From Priapulus caudatus (taxonomy: Eukaryota > Priapulida > Priapulimorpha > Priapulimorphida > Priapulidae): a DNA stretch of 21,683 nt. A model generated the notes under the pieces. It made no database searches, was not told the origin of the DNA, and saw only the letters and a program-made list of their open reading frames with translations. The stretch spans positions 159,685 to 181,367 of the forward strand of contig NW_014577660.1 in assembly GCF_000485595.1 (NCBI RefSeq). The letters are read 5' to 3'. Below are positions 8,640 through 17,494 of this stretch, piece by piece. A program made the position numbers and the translations under genes. Within the stretch, counting starts at the first letter, position 1. Every line of letters starts with the position of its first letter.

Positions 8640-9180
8640 AATTTTACGTGGCACACATCAACTTTTAACTTTGCTATTAAATAAGATAAGGTAGAAAATC
8701 TGCTAATTAAACATTTTTTATGACTAATTAGCAATTAAGTATATATGTAAACGTGTAAATGCAAGTTTGCTTGTGCATAACTTAAACCAATGCTGAGAGT
8801 AACTACTTTCGGGAAATTTTCGGCATTTTCACTCGCTGTCAGAAGTGAACGAGTCGAGTGCGTCATTCATTGACCATTGAACGTTTTCTTCAAATTAAAT
8901 AATTCTGAAAATCCCTAACTGCGCTACTCGATTGTTTTAGCCAATGAACGTAGCTGTGTGTGTGACGTCTTGCCCGCGCGCTTTATGCTTGGCGTACGTA
9001 GCGGGCCTCGAAATGGATATCGGAGGCTAGCACCTCGCAACACGCGTATTTGTTTACATACATGATACATGTAGCTTTGTGACGTACGGTGTTCGGGAGT
9101 TCTGCGATGATAACCTCGTAATTTCTCAGCATTTCTTAAGGTGCATGGAACATTTTACCAATTTAGTGGTGTCAGTTAGT
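8640..9180. promoter_or_regulatory. AT-rich intron, then CpG-rich promoter-like patch
   Basis: From 8640 to about 8930 there is A+T-rich DNA with no coding signal. From 8935 to about 9130 CpG content rises sharply (GCCCGCGCGC, GTACGTAGCGGG), with CCAAT at 8941-8945 and TGACGT motifs. This resembles a CpG-rich metazoan promoter but has no mapped start site or first exon, so the assignment is tentative. Confidence 0.25.
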
Positions 9181-9187
9181 CACGGAT

Positions 9188-9403
9188 ATGTCACAGCTAG
9201 TGAGTACTAACCGTATATGTTTCACATACGCGATATACGTTCACCTATTTTTCACACAGGCGGTCGATCATTGTGAAAAATTGTGTGAATATCTATTTTT
9301 ATTGAGACGTTCCAAGTGCCTGTGCTTTCAACAGTCACGCGCGCTTGTACGTCAAGAGTCACAAACTCAACACAATTTCATCTCTGTTATTGTTTACGCA
9401 TGA
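9188..9403 (+). CDS. Small reading frame with possible 60-nt intron
   Basis: A 71-codon frame beginning ATGTCACAGCTA and ending TGA. At 9200 there is GTGAGT, at 9205-9211 a TACTAAC-like branch point, and at 9255-9259 the acceptor CACAG, together outlining a 60-base mini-intron whose removal or retention keeps the frame (60 is a multiple of three and holds no stop). The downstream part reads AVDHCEKLCEYLFLLRR and is Cys/Leu-rich. No domain is recognised. It may be a first exon driven by the CpG-rich DNA just upstream, or a chance frame. Confidence 0.22.
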   Translation: MSQLVSTNRICFTYAIYVHLFFTQAVDHCEKLCEYLFLLRRSKCLCFQQSRALVRQESQTQHNFISVIVYA

Positions 9404-9980
9404 ATGCATGATTGATCAGGGAGGGGGTGCATGTAAGAGGGAGACATTTTCTTTGGGGTTCCGAAAAACACAATTCCACTTGACAATTTCATGGGCCATT
9501 TCAATTGGAAGCTCTGCATAATGGACCCCCAACAAGCCCTTTGACTGACTATTCAAGAAATTCAAAGGTCTGTATATTGCTCTTATTTAGCGGCCGATAG
9601 TTCTTATTTAGAACAGTCTTCATTGTTATCTTCTAAAACTACAGACCATCCGCTGATCGCTGTGGAGTCGTGCGCCGCGCCTCGAATTCAGCTCACGTCT
9701 CCACTGCAGACAGCTCTTAATACTTGAACATTCCCGCGGAACTGCGCGTCTCATTCGCGCGCAGCGCTCAGGATCATGCAACAGCAAAGCTGTACCACGC
9801 AATCGTGTATCATGTCTCTCTGGATACACCACAAGCATTAATAAATGGCATCAGGTAAAAGTTTGTCTCCTCTCTCGCTACACAATCGCGGACGTTATAA
9901 GTTTGCGAACTCAAAACTCTTGAATGTTACATCATGGGCTATAATTACCATTAATTTTGCAGTTCCATGCTAAGCAGTGG
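9404..9980. other. Unannotated stretch with a CpG-rich patch
   Basis: No supported gene. 9640-9800 is CpG-rich with many short GCGC and CGCG words, and an ATG followed by GCATCAG|GTAAAA donor-like sequence sits at 9845-9857 on the plus strand, a weak candidate for a first coding exon. No upstream promoter signal was recognised. Confidence 0.2.
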
Positions 9981-10018
9981 TGGATCTAGAGGGGGGATTG
10001 CAACCCCCACCCCACCCC
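9977..10018 (+). mobile_element. Candidate transposon terminus, G-rich
   Basis: CAGTGGTGGATCTAGAGGGG followed by a G-run and then a C-rich complement (CAACCCCCACCCC). Many hAT-type and related repeats start with CAGTGGTGGAT-like ends running into G-rich DNA. The other end was not located. Confidence 0.3.
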
Positions 10019-10020
10019 GT

Positions 10021-10620
10021 TCAACTACTGCCTAATGTACGTTATACTAGTATGAAAGTGTCAATGACACTGTAGCTCACCACAAATAACGTTTTTATAA
10101 TATTCAGATTTATGAACTGCCTATAAAAGCGGAGCTCCTGATGTGTAACGTGTAAGATTGAGAGGATACGCTTATTCCACGTAGCTGCTATGTACCACGT
10201 GACAATGGTGTTTCCCTGCCCATAACACAACTTTTGTCAAAGGTTAATTGGTTGCATGGAAGCGTTTACTTCGTATAAATTTTTCTAGGCGGTAGCACAC
10301 GGTTGCCATCTAGCTGTATATCGCAATAATAATTTATAAACCAAAATGAATCACAATTTGTGACGGTAGATGGCGCTATACCCGCTTTGTAGCAATGGCA
10401 TTCGAAATAAATAGATTATGCTGCGTTCCGACATGTTTCGTAAAACTTTACTCTAATATAGACATTTTATCGGCAGGCTGGATAGGAAATACCAATATTG
10501 CATTAAAGATATTGTCAATGAAATCTTGTAAAACGAACCAGATGAGTGTGACACCACAGACTGTTTGTTATCAGCAGTTATTTTTTTGCATAAATTGCAT
10601 AAATTAACCTACCTAATTTG
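10021..10620. other. AT-rich stretch, no supported gene
   Basis: Open frames of 62-70 codons occur but have no splice borders or domain. A weak inverted pair GCCATCTA (10306-10313) / TAGATGGC (10368-10375) flanks about 55 bp and might mark a short repeat. Confidence 0.25.
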
Positions 10621-10639
10621 CATAATTTTTTTTTAAATA

Positions 10640-10950
10640 TCAAAACCCCTAGCCCTTATTCATTCACATACCAAAAATGAGCAAAATCCGTTCAACCTGA
10701 ACTGACTAATGGCAATTTCCATTTTTCCCAAAAAATCGCCGTGGCTTGAAAGTACGCCGACTGGCGTGCTTCAAAATAGGACGTTCCATATGGGAGCATA
10801 GCAGTGACAACTACACCCAATTTCAAACATGTCGGTCAAATGGTTCCTGAGTTATCGTTGACCGAAACCAAATGTTGACGGATGGACGGACGGACGGACG
10901 ACGACCCATGGCAATAGCTCAGCTTGACGATGTCAAGGTGAGCTAAAAAT
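10640..10950 (+). mobile_element. Retroposon 3' tail with hairpin
   Basis: Non-coding block ending in GATGGACGGACGGACGGACG and then the hairpin TAGCTCAGCTTGAC - gat - GTCAAGGTGAGCTA (10915-10945, 13 of 14 pairs), followed by AAAAAT. Upstream lie the phrases AAAATCCGTTCAACC and CAAATGGTTCCTGAGTTATC. GGAC repeats followed by an AGCTCA...TGAGCT hairpin and a short A-tail recall 3' ends of dispersed retroposon families in invertebrate genomes. The family assignment is from memory and is not tested. Confidence 0.5.
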
Positions 10951-11203
10951 GGGCCAAAAGTAAACAAGTGCCGCAGAGCGACAGCGCTCACCTGACGGCA
11001 GGTGTTCTGATGCTAAACTCCAGGGCAAATCCGAATCAAGAGCACGCCTCCCATCGGTCCGCGTTAGCTCTCGCCTGCGTTGTCTCTGCATTCTTTCTCT
11101 TTCGCTTCTCGCTCCTTGCTATCTCTTCCCTTCGCGCAGCGGTGCGAGGTAAACGTAGACTTGTACATTGTGGTGATAAGAGGGGAGATGGACGCATATG
11201 GGC

Positions 11204-11362
11204 TTTCTCTCTCTCTCTCTCTGCTCTCTCGTCACTCTCACACTCAACGACTCACTGCTCACTCTCACACTCCACAACTCACACTCACACTCAGCACTCC
11301 ACACTCACACTCACACTCACACTCACACTCACACTGCACAGTCTAGACTGCAACTCACACTC

Positions 11363-11410
<48 letters not shown>

Positions 11411-11512
11411 TCTCTCTCTCTCTTTCTCTCTCCTCGCGCTTCTCTCTCTCTCACTCTCTTTCCCTCGCTCTCTCTCTCCCTCTCTCTCAATTTCTCTCTT
11501 TTCCTCGAGGCG
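11204..11512. repeat. TC / CACACT microsatellite block
   Basis: Three segments: TC repeats, then ACACTC/CTCACA repeats, then about 150 bases of almost pure TC with TTTC interruptions. Long serine/leucine frames here (up to 182 codons) are artefacts of the repeat. One strand is nearly all pyrimidine over the last segment. Confidence 0.9.
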
Positions 11513-11612
11513 GTAAGCGGCTGCCGGAGCGAGCTGTATGACCGATTGTCTATGCAGACTGATTGTCTGATGGTCTTCTGAACCCTAGCAAGACTGTTTC
11601 GTGGAGGCTAGC
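11512..11612 (+). repeat. Dispersed repeat, copy 1 of 2
   Basis: The end GGTCTTCTGAACCCTAGCAA through GAGGCTA (11572-11610) closely matches 16724-16757, and the preceding 60 bases also resemble 16676-16723 (CGAGGC start, GATTGTCTAT core). Same orientation in both. No coding content; probably an interspersed element end. Confidence 0.5.
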
Positions 11613-11742
11613 AATTGCGTAACGTTTTTTATATAACTTCAAACATAAATGTTTAACTATAAGTATATGTTAATCTCGGGTGGCAGCTCCGGCAGCCCAT
11701 GTTTATACTATGTTAACGTCGGGTTTCCGCAGCAGCGGCCAC

Positions 11743-12257
11743 GATGGTAGAAAATTATGAAAAATTGCATCTAAAAAGGCTGCTTGTGCCAGCAGACAAG
11801 TCGGCTGACAGATCTACTTGTCGCCTCGCGTGGAAATGGACAAAGTACAACAAAGCGGATAGCCCTTATTTCTAAACACTGGGATGTGTATCAGGAGCCT
11901 TCTCGAACAAAATGGTTCGTTGGATCGGTTATGAAATGTTGCCACGAGATGCGCGTACGTTGGTGAGCTGTGGTAACGGCTGCGTGCCATCGTAGCGTGC
12001 GTATAGTAAACAACTATTTGGCAAGAGCAGATATATGTAAGTCACTCGTGCCATTTACCTACAGCGCCTACAGGCCTGTAAATAGAGAGCTTGGCCACCC
12101 GTGTACGCTCAATTTATGGCAGGCAAAAACTACAGCCATTGAATATCACGCACCACATGCAATCTGGCAGTGGCCACTGGGCAGGTGGCATATTAACACA
12201 GCTGAGCTAGTACAGAATGCCATAGGAAAATCTATAGCGGATTTTAAGGAGCAGTAA
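11743..12257 (+). pseudogene. Coding-like fragments, unrecognised
   Basis: Three consecutive plus-strand frames look protein-like: a 43-codon frame from 11743 (MVENYEKLHLKRLL...), an overlapping one to 11966 and one at 11970-12257 ending IWQWPLGRWHINTAELVQNA... then KEQ and a TAA. They lie in different frames or are separated by stops, so no continuous protein is encoded. This could be an old transposase or a gene fragment broken by mutation or by assembly indels. No domain recognised. Confidence 0.25.
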
Positions 12258-12320
12258 ACCTGCTTCAACGACAACAATTTAGCTTTTGAAATATATGCAG
12301 CTGTGACAGGTGTGTGCCTC

Positions 12321-12341
12321 ATACATCGCAAGGCGATGTAT
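12321..12341. other. 9-bp hairpin
   Basis: Perfect inverted repeat ATACATCGC - aag - GCGATGTAT. It lies about 60 bases before the dispersed repeat at 12400 and may mark its end or be independent. Confidence 0.4.
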
Positions 12342-12399
12342 AGATTCTACTAGGCAAAGCCGCAGCAGTCAATTCTTTCTAACACAGTAACAGTTAACA

Positions 12400-12755
12400 A
12401 ATCCATGTTTAAATTCCGCTCCTCTTGAATGGTCAAAAAGGTTATCTTAACACTTACTGGCTTGCGCAGGCGTCAGTGAAAGCAGCATTTCATGGTCCTT
12501 TGCATAAAGGCCATAAAAATGCTAGGTCACCGCTGAAATAAAAAGTTTCCAATCGCTGCGTCAACACCATTCCTCAGTAAAATGTCTGTAAAATGCTGCC
12601 GCTGTGCGGCACGATTGACGCTTGACCTGTGACCGCGTCTCACATTTTCGGGCACAGTGATGGCTTTTCCTACCATGAATGCTATACACCGACTATCACG
12701 AGGCCTAGGTCGACGCATTTAGATTTGTGCTGCACAATTCTGCAGTTTTCCTCCG
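12400..12755 (+). repeat. Dispersed repeat family, copy 1
   Basis: Aligns along its length to 21297-21640 in the same orientation. Shared blocks include ATCCATGTTTAA, AGGTCACCGCTGAAA, TTGACGCTTGACCTGTGACC, GGCACAGT..ATGGCTTT and TTTAGATTTGTG. The two copies differ mainly by one- or two-base gaps. On the minus strand both contain TTTCAGCGGTGACCTA, acceptor-like, within a once-open frame, so the family may derive from a coding element. Identity unknown. Confidence 0.7.
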
Positions 12756-13050
12756 CTATACCTAAGTTAAGGAAGGGAATGTTGTCCCTTCTTTACACCT
12801 CTTGACCTTTGACTTTTGACCGCCTCAGCTTCGGCTCCCAACTTCGTTTTCGATACCCCCCACGTCGCCGACTTTCGACATCCGTAGCGCTGGAGCCGTT
12901 TAGATTGTGCCGCGAGACTGTTGACGAACGGCATGGACGGAAGCGGCTGCGACCGACGAGAGAGCGCCACGCACGCGATCTGTCATGCGATTTCTAGCAA
13001 GCTGCATCTGACTATGTTCAGATGAGCGCTAAAAAAGCTGCAGTCCACAG
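12756..13050. other. GC-rich stretch, partial echo of the dispersed repeat
   Basis: It contains the near-hairpin AAGGAAGGGA / TCCCTTCTTT at about 12769-12794, a TTGACCTTTGAC block at 12802-12813 and GCCGTTTAGATTGTGCCGC at 12895-12913, which resembles the end of the dispersed repeat (21598-21616). Perhaps a third, rearranged fragment of that family. No gene supported. Confidence 0.3.
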
Positions 13051-13053
13051 CAG

Positions 13054-13238
13054 ATAGGAAACTTGGGTATTTCTCCTGTGACCATGAACAGCTGTCCTGA
13101 ATTCTATCGCAGGTGGGAGGGGGGCTGACCCCCGGACCACCCAGCAACGCGTGGCACGTGCGCTCACTCAATATCACGCCTGCCTCCTGAAAGGCTACTA
13201 GTGGCGCACCCTGGCTAAGGATAAGCCAAGTTTCCTAT
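13054..13238. mobile_element. 185-bp MITE-like element
   Basis: Perfect 13-bp terminal inverted repeats ATAGGAAACTTGG (13054-13066) and CCAAGTTTCCTAT (13226-13238) bracket 159 bases with no coding capacity. The interior contains a G-run/C-run snapback (GGGGGGCTGACCCCC, about 13120-13134). No clear target duplication was seen, so boundaries may extend further. Superfamily unknown. Confidence 0.5.
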
Positions 13239-14080
13239 TAGTTAAGCAACCTTGCACAATAAATACCTAAATCCTTTATAACTTACTAAAACATTTAGTA
13301 CAATTAAATTTCCCTGAGCGCATAAAATGGTTGTGCGCTATGTGTAACTCCTCAGAGGCCGAGAGGCCCTACCGAATTTCGTTGACGAATGTTGTCGTTT
13401 TGTCACGTGGCAGGTTAAATTACATTATCTAAGGCTGGTGAATGCTGTTTATGGGTGTGCACGCAGCCAATGTCAGCTGGTATTTACGGTAAGCGATTCT
13501 AATAGTTTAGTAACTTTTGTTATTACGGTTTTTTGGTCGGGACGGTTATTGCATAGGGTACATTCTTTTACACCATCCCAGGGTGCAGTATACGCGTAGC
13601 ATATTAGAATGAATTAAATGTCAAAAATAGTTCACGATACGCAAGCGTTGGTAAAATAACTGGTAATAACTAGTAGTTATCAAGTGGGCATCAGATAGGA
13701 TCACGCGCCTATATTAGCTAATTATATATAAATATTGGTGCTGCAGAACATGTATATGAGGAATTGCTGCATTTGCTAACTCGCGTAAAAATACAATTTC
13801 ACTTATTTGGTCGCCATATATTTAATGGATAACTGCATACTTATTATAGTAACTCCTAGGAAAGTATCATTTGCAATAGTGATCAATCAGCAACAAGTGC
13901 CATTATTAATGGGCTCTTCGATAGGATTGGCTGGTTTCCCAATCTTTTACAGAACAGACCAAGCATCCATAGCTATCATAAGACTAAAAGGCTATAATAA
14001 GAATAGCCGAAGTGAGCATTTCACGCATGGGTTATTCTTTTGCTCGGCAGTTGCTTTAAAAGCAGGCAACAATTGCCCGG
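13239..14080. other. AT-rich stretch, no supported gene
   Basis: Mostly A+T-rich. A 104-codon plus-strand frame at 13807-14121 lacks a plausible ATG at its start and partly overlaps the better-supported minus-strand exon at 14081-14241, so it is not called. A TTTACG|GTAAGC donor-like site lies at 13485-13494 on the plus strand without a recognisable exon. Confidence 0.3.
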
Positions 14081-14241
14081 TTAGAGAAAGTCAACATCAG
14101 CTGGAGGGTCACATTGCTTGAAAATCTTCTGGTACACCTGCATGCCAGAGAGAGATTTTGTCACTTCGCTGGCAGCAGTTGCCAACCGCGAATCCATAAT
14201 TGGCATTTGAAGGGCAGGGCATATATTTTCTCCAGTTTTTG
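14081..14241 (-). CDS. Candidate terminal exon, unidentified gene
   Basis: The minus-strand acceptor TTATTTTATTCTTCTGCAG opens an exon that reads two bases and then 52 codons to TAA at 14081-14083. It includes ALQMPIMDSRLATAASEVTK and ends DPPADVDFL. Amino-acid and codon use look coding. Taken with the candidate exon at 15330-15522, the phases disagree if the GTATGT donor is used, but agree if the donor four bases later (GTAGTA) is used. An alternative frame of 26 codons from the same acceptor also ends in a stop. An internal CAG|GTGTAC could make this an internal exon. Family not recognised. Confidence 0.4.
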
Positions 14242-15329
14242 CTGCAGAAGAATAAAATAAGGTTTTAAATTGAATTATTGTGTTATTGCGTCCAACCGTG
14301 CTTAATTATAGTACTCGGGCTTTTAAAGCAGCTATTCCTGTTTTCTAAGCTTATCTGCAGAGCTGTTTTAGGTGGGATGGTGGCAGAAATAGGAAAGCAA
14401 TTTAAGCTAAACACAAGTGAATGCCACAGCACACATCTTGACTGTTGTTTAATGTAAGTAATGGGACGCGCAGTCAAAAACAAAATTAAAATCTTTTAAA
14501 TTATATCTAAAATTAACTCTAGAGCTTCTGACTCATTGATGAAAACATCGTAATGTCCTAGTGACCCTTAGGACAACTGCAACCGAACAAGCTAACCTCC
14601 CCCCCAGCGGTACAATAACCATTACGCGAACAATTACGTAATGTAATTTTTCAAATTCATATTCGCCATTTAAACAATATATTTTTGAATATTGCTCAAG
14701 CGGTCCTATTTGGGAGACCAATTGAAATTCGTGGACTATGAGGAATATGCTATAAAATATCTAAAAATAACATTTTGTAAGTAAAGTACGTCATTATTAC
14801 CATTATATTTTTTATATATATATATTAAAATAGCGATTTTTTTCTTTTTGACAGTTAACTTCTGACAATAACTTTTTAAAGCAATTTTTTTTAAATTCTG
14901 TCTCTAGCTGGTATTAACAGTATGGTGAGAGGTGGTGGTCTGAGAGGGTATCATGAATTAAGTGGTGTCGCGATGTGTGTAGATGGGCCATAATTTACTG
15001 TACGGGGGGGGGGGGATTGTCTGGGTGGTAGTTTCTCGGATACGTTCTGACATGGGCTGCCTCAATTTTCCATCGACCATACCATATACTCAATAATTAC
15101 CAAAATTAAGGCACGCATCCGGAGTGCATATGACATAATGAGACCTCCCATCATTGCATTCAGTTACTCACTATTATTCTAACCCTAGTGCTACCCTCGC
15201 TCATGATTTTATCCAGTTTTTGGAGTAGAACCACTACCATAATTATTATGCTACTCTACCACAAGTATAAATTTTCGAAATATTAGTCTAATTCTCAATT
15301 TTTAAACATAGACATGCCATACTACATAC
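14242..15329 (-). other. Putative intron between the candidate exons
   Basis: A+T-rich stretch bracketed by donor GTATGT (or GTAGTA) and acceptor TTCTGCAG on the minus strand. It holds a TA run near 14811-14825, a 13-base G run near 15004 and poly-T/A runs. No additional exon was convincing. CCAGTTTTTG occurs both at the exon border (14232) and at 15213, perhaps by chance. Confidence 0.35.
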
Positions 15330-15522
15330 GGGCATAGTTCCTGCGAAGACTTTGTTAATTATCTTTGGCCGGGTGATATTTTCATCTGTTGTTACGTCCT
15401 GTAGCAATGACCCGCATAAGCAAGAATATGCCAGAGCATTTCTCTGGAATGTCTTGAGGCCATGCATTACAAGGTTTTGCGATGAAACTTGTGATCTTGC
15501 AGTCGCTGGGCTTCCTTTGAGA
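15330..15522 (-). CDS. Candidate internal exon, unidentified gene
   Basis: A 193-nt minus-strand block between the acceptor AAATATACATTTTTCAG and the donor CCC|GTATGT. It reads one base plus 64 stop-free codons, including HGLKTFQRNALAYSCLCGSL and ITRPKIINKVFAGTMP. The borders and the hydrophobic/charged spacing suit a helical-repeat protein, but no family is recognised. The plus strand is also open here (139 codons, 15352-15771); that frame has no splice borders or motif, and antisense frames often stay open opposite real exons, so the minus strand is preferred. It may belong to the same minus-strand gene as the exons at 7863-8630. Confidence 0.42.
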
Positions 15523-15779
15523 CTGAAAAATGTATATTTATTGACAAACAAGAGGCCGCACAGACGTCTGGGCTCATCTGAGGTCTGTTGCTACGAGTTA
15601 CTAAACGTAACATTTAAGTCGTGCGTAAATAGTGACACCTTTGTTAGGCGGCAGATTGCAGATACGCAGTTGCGTACACATCATTTCAGCAACCTTCTGC
15701 ATTCTGCACCGCTCCAAATCCAATTGGTTGATACAAATTGCGTGGCCGTGAAACTCTGCGTTTTATGGTGATTAATGTG

Positions 15780-15800
15780 ACCCCTAACCTAACCCTATTA
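15780..15800. repeat. Short CCTAA-like run
   Basis: CCCCTAACCTAACCCTA resembles two or three degenerate telomere-type repeats, followed by a run of A. Too short to indicate a telomere; recorded only as an interstitial motif. Confidence 0.25.
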
Positions 15801-15892
15801 AAAAAAAAATAATGTAAAAATATTTGTTGTATCGAAATTTTGTAAATAAATCTGTTGTAATATTTTCCATAATGAAAGAAAAAGTTAAATGG

Positions 15893-15975
15893 ATAAAAAA
15901 TCTGATGGATTCGAATCCAAGACCTATTTGAGCCGTAATCTGTGCTGTAGCCGTTTGCTATCGGAGGCATATTGG
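15893..15975 (-). mobile_element. tRNA-derived SINE candidate 1
   Basis: On the minus strand, TAGCAAACGG matches the Pol III box A consensus (TRGYNNANNGG), and about 33 bases later GATTCGAATCC matches box B in 10 of 11 positions. A run of six T follows, which can terminate Pol III. The bases around box B do not fold into a proper T arm, so this is not a functional tRNA. Most likely a degenerate tRNA-derived SINE head. Confidence 0.4.
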
Positions 15976-16011
15976 TTTCCACAAGTAGTGGTTGTCAATT
16001 CGTTGTATTTC

Positions 16012-16055
16012 GTAATCGATCATCGGTTGGACCAAAGTAACCGATGATCGATTAC
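16012..16055. repeat. 17-bp-arm palindrome, hAT-like repeat fragment
   Basis: GTAATCGATCATCGGTT (16012-16028) and AACCGATGATCGATTAC (16039-16055) are perfect inverted repeats around a 10-base loop. The same AACCGATGATCG word is in the MITE at 8119-8425 and at 21195-21208, so it is a fragment of that family. Confidence 0.6.
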
Positions 16056-16069
16056 AATCGGTTACTCGG

Positions 16070-16200
16070 GGTTTTGAATGCCTGCGTGTGCATGTACGTG
16101 TGTGCATGTATATGCTTGTTTAGCCCTGTTTACTGTTTGTTTTGCACTGTTACTAACTGTGTGTCCTAATACATGTATGTTTAATAAAGATAAACTTGTA
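16070..16200 (+). other. Possible retroposon or transcript 3' end
   Basis: T/G-rich low-complexity DNA with TGCATGTA-type words, then TTAATAAAGATAAAC with AATAAA at 16183-16188. It has the look of a plus-strand 3' untranslated end of a retroposon or gene, but no upstream coding region could be linked. Confidence 0.25.
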
Positions 16201-16266
16201 TGTAGCGATGATATCTCTGATTCTCATCACTTTTCCAAGTTTTCTTGTTCAAGTTAAAAAAAAAAA

Positions 16267-16380
16267 TTTTTTTTTTGATGAAATGATATGGATTTTGATA
16301 CCAAGGCCTTTGGTTCGAGCCAACTGTTCTCAACCCATAGAAATAAGATAGAATAACCTAGTAATGCTGACTCGGCCACT
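16267..16380 (-). mobile_element. tRNA-derived SINE candidate 2
   Basis: On the minus strand TGGCCGAGTCAG (16378 to 16367) resembles the box A of Ser/Leu tRNAs and GGCTCGAACC (16321 to 16312) resembles box B, about 45 bases on. The sequence then runs through CCTTGGTATCAAAATCC, shared in degenerate form with candidate 1, to a run of ten A (the T run 16267-16276 on the plus strand), which would be the SINE tail. An adjacent run of 11 A (16256-16266) makes an A/T homopolymer palindrome. Confidence 0.45.
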
Positions 16381-16675
16381 TGTACTTAACCAAATGACGC
16401 CAGAGCAAGCGATAACAGGCCCTCACAGTGGCGGGAGGGACTATTGTAAACCACAGCATGGCGGTCTATGGCAATTTCTCGTTTCTGATATTAAAAATTA
16501 GCTTTTATAAACACAAAACGACGGTACATAAGCGAAAGAAATCAATTTTTGTGTTTATATGAATAGTCGTTGTATGAGTAATTCGGAGGTAATTATATGA
16601 ACAACTACGACTGCGAGGAAGAAATGTCGATACAAAGTGGAGCCTGAAAACGTTGGGCTGTATGTCTAGCTAGTC
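16381..16675. other. No supported feature
   Basis: Mixed A+T-rich DNA without a recognisable gene or repeat. Confidence 0.3.
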
Positions 16676-16762
16676 GCCGAGGCTGTGCGTACTGTGCGAC
16701 TGATGTGGCAGTTGTCTATATACGGTCTTCTGATCCTAGCAAGACCGTTTTTGAGGCTATAT
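16676..16762 (+). repeat. Dispersed repeat, copy 2 of 2
   Basis: Matches 11512-11612; best-conserved part GGTCTTCTGATCCTAGCAAG to GAGGCTA. Same orientation as copy 1. Confidence 0.5.
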
Positions 16763-16812
16763 AATTTCATGATGTAATCATCGCTCGTAAGGTAAGTTGC
16801 CTTAATCAATAG

Positions 16813-17007
16813 TTGGCTGTGTCCAAGCGTGTTTATAATATACATCCAAGAATGGCATTCGTATATATCACCGTATACAGCTACAGTACGGGGCCTATAC
16901 CGAAAGACTGTATTCTGCTTCTAACCCCTGCACAGGAAAAATGGCCATGGGTCAGCTACGCTCCTGGTTATAACTTATCAGTGAACTTAGTAAACAATAA
17001 ACGGTAG
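16813..17007 (+). other. Weak coding-like frame
   Basis: A 64-codon frame (51 codons from the ATG at 16852, MAFVYITVYSYSTGPIPKD...). No splice border or family recognised. Probably a chance frame or old transposon remnant; its position 50 bases after the dispersed repeat copy is the only context. Confidence 0.15.
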
Positions 17008-17490
17008 TAAGTAACTGATCAAAAGACATTGCATAGACTAGAAGAATAATTATATTATATTTTAGATAATGTCACATGGGAACCGTGCTTAACACCTGAA
17101 AGTCAGAGTTTCATTTCCGCGTAGTTGGTAGTACGCCGTACCGAACACAACTCGTATGAGGATAGATAATAGATTGTTTTATTTGCGATAATTACAAAGC
17201 ATACATTAAACGATAAGAGCATAAATGAGAACAATATATGCAGGCTAGATAATTATCGAGGATGAAAACACAAAAAAGCGTGACTAAGCACACTTAATTA
17301 TTCCCATTGTGGTCCTTTAAAAATAACATAGCATTTTATGTTATGGATGGTCTATAAAGTACGTCGTAATTAGTTTACGCGTGTCATTCCTGGCATTCAA
17401 TAAACGTTCGGTTTAAAAATGTAATTTTACAGGTAATGGTAACATATACTGATATCCCGATCTATATGTGTATAACTTATAACATATAAC
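17008..17490. other. AT-rich stretch, no supported gene
   Basis: No coding or structural signal beyond short A/T runs. It may be part of the body of the degraded LINE that follows, too decayed to read. Confidence 0.25.
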
Positions 17491-17494
17491 TATT

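Noticed and set aside
10395-10607. THAP-like N-terminus in a 70-codon plus-strand frame
   Set aside because: Only a CCxxxC near the start fits; the later conserved THAP residues are missing.
10968-11581. 182- and 127-codon Ser/Leu/His-rich frames
   Set aside because: They come from the TC and CACACT microsatellite, which lacks stops in several frames.
13807-14121. 104-codon plus-strand frame
   Set aside because: Starts at a TTG rather than an ATG and overlaps the minus-strand exon candidate with a clear acceptor.
15352-15771. 139-codon plus-strand frame
   Set aside because: Antisense to the better-bordered minus-strand exon at 15330-15522; the remainder has no motif.
15780-15800. Telomeric repeat or chromosome end
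   Set aside because: Only two or three degenerate CCTAA units, with ordinary DNA on both sides.
15893-15975. A functional tRNA gene
   Set aside because: Box A and box B are present but the T arm and acceptor stem do not pair, so a SINE is more likely.
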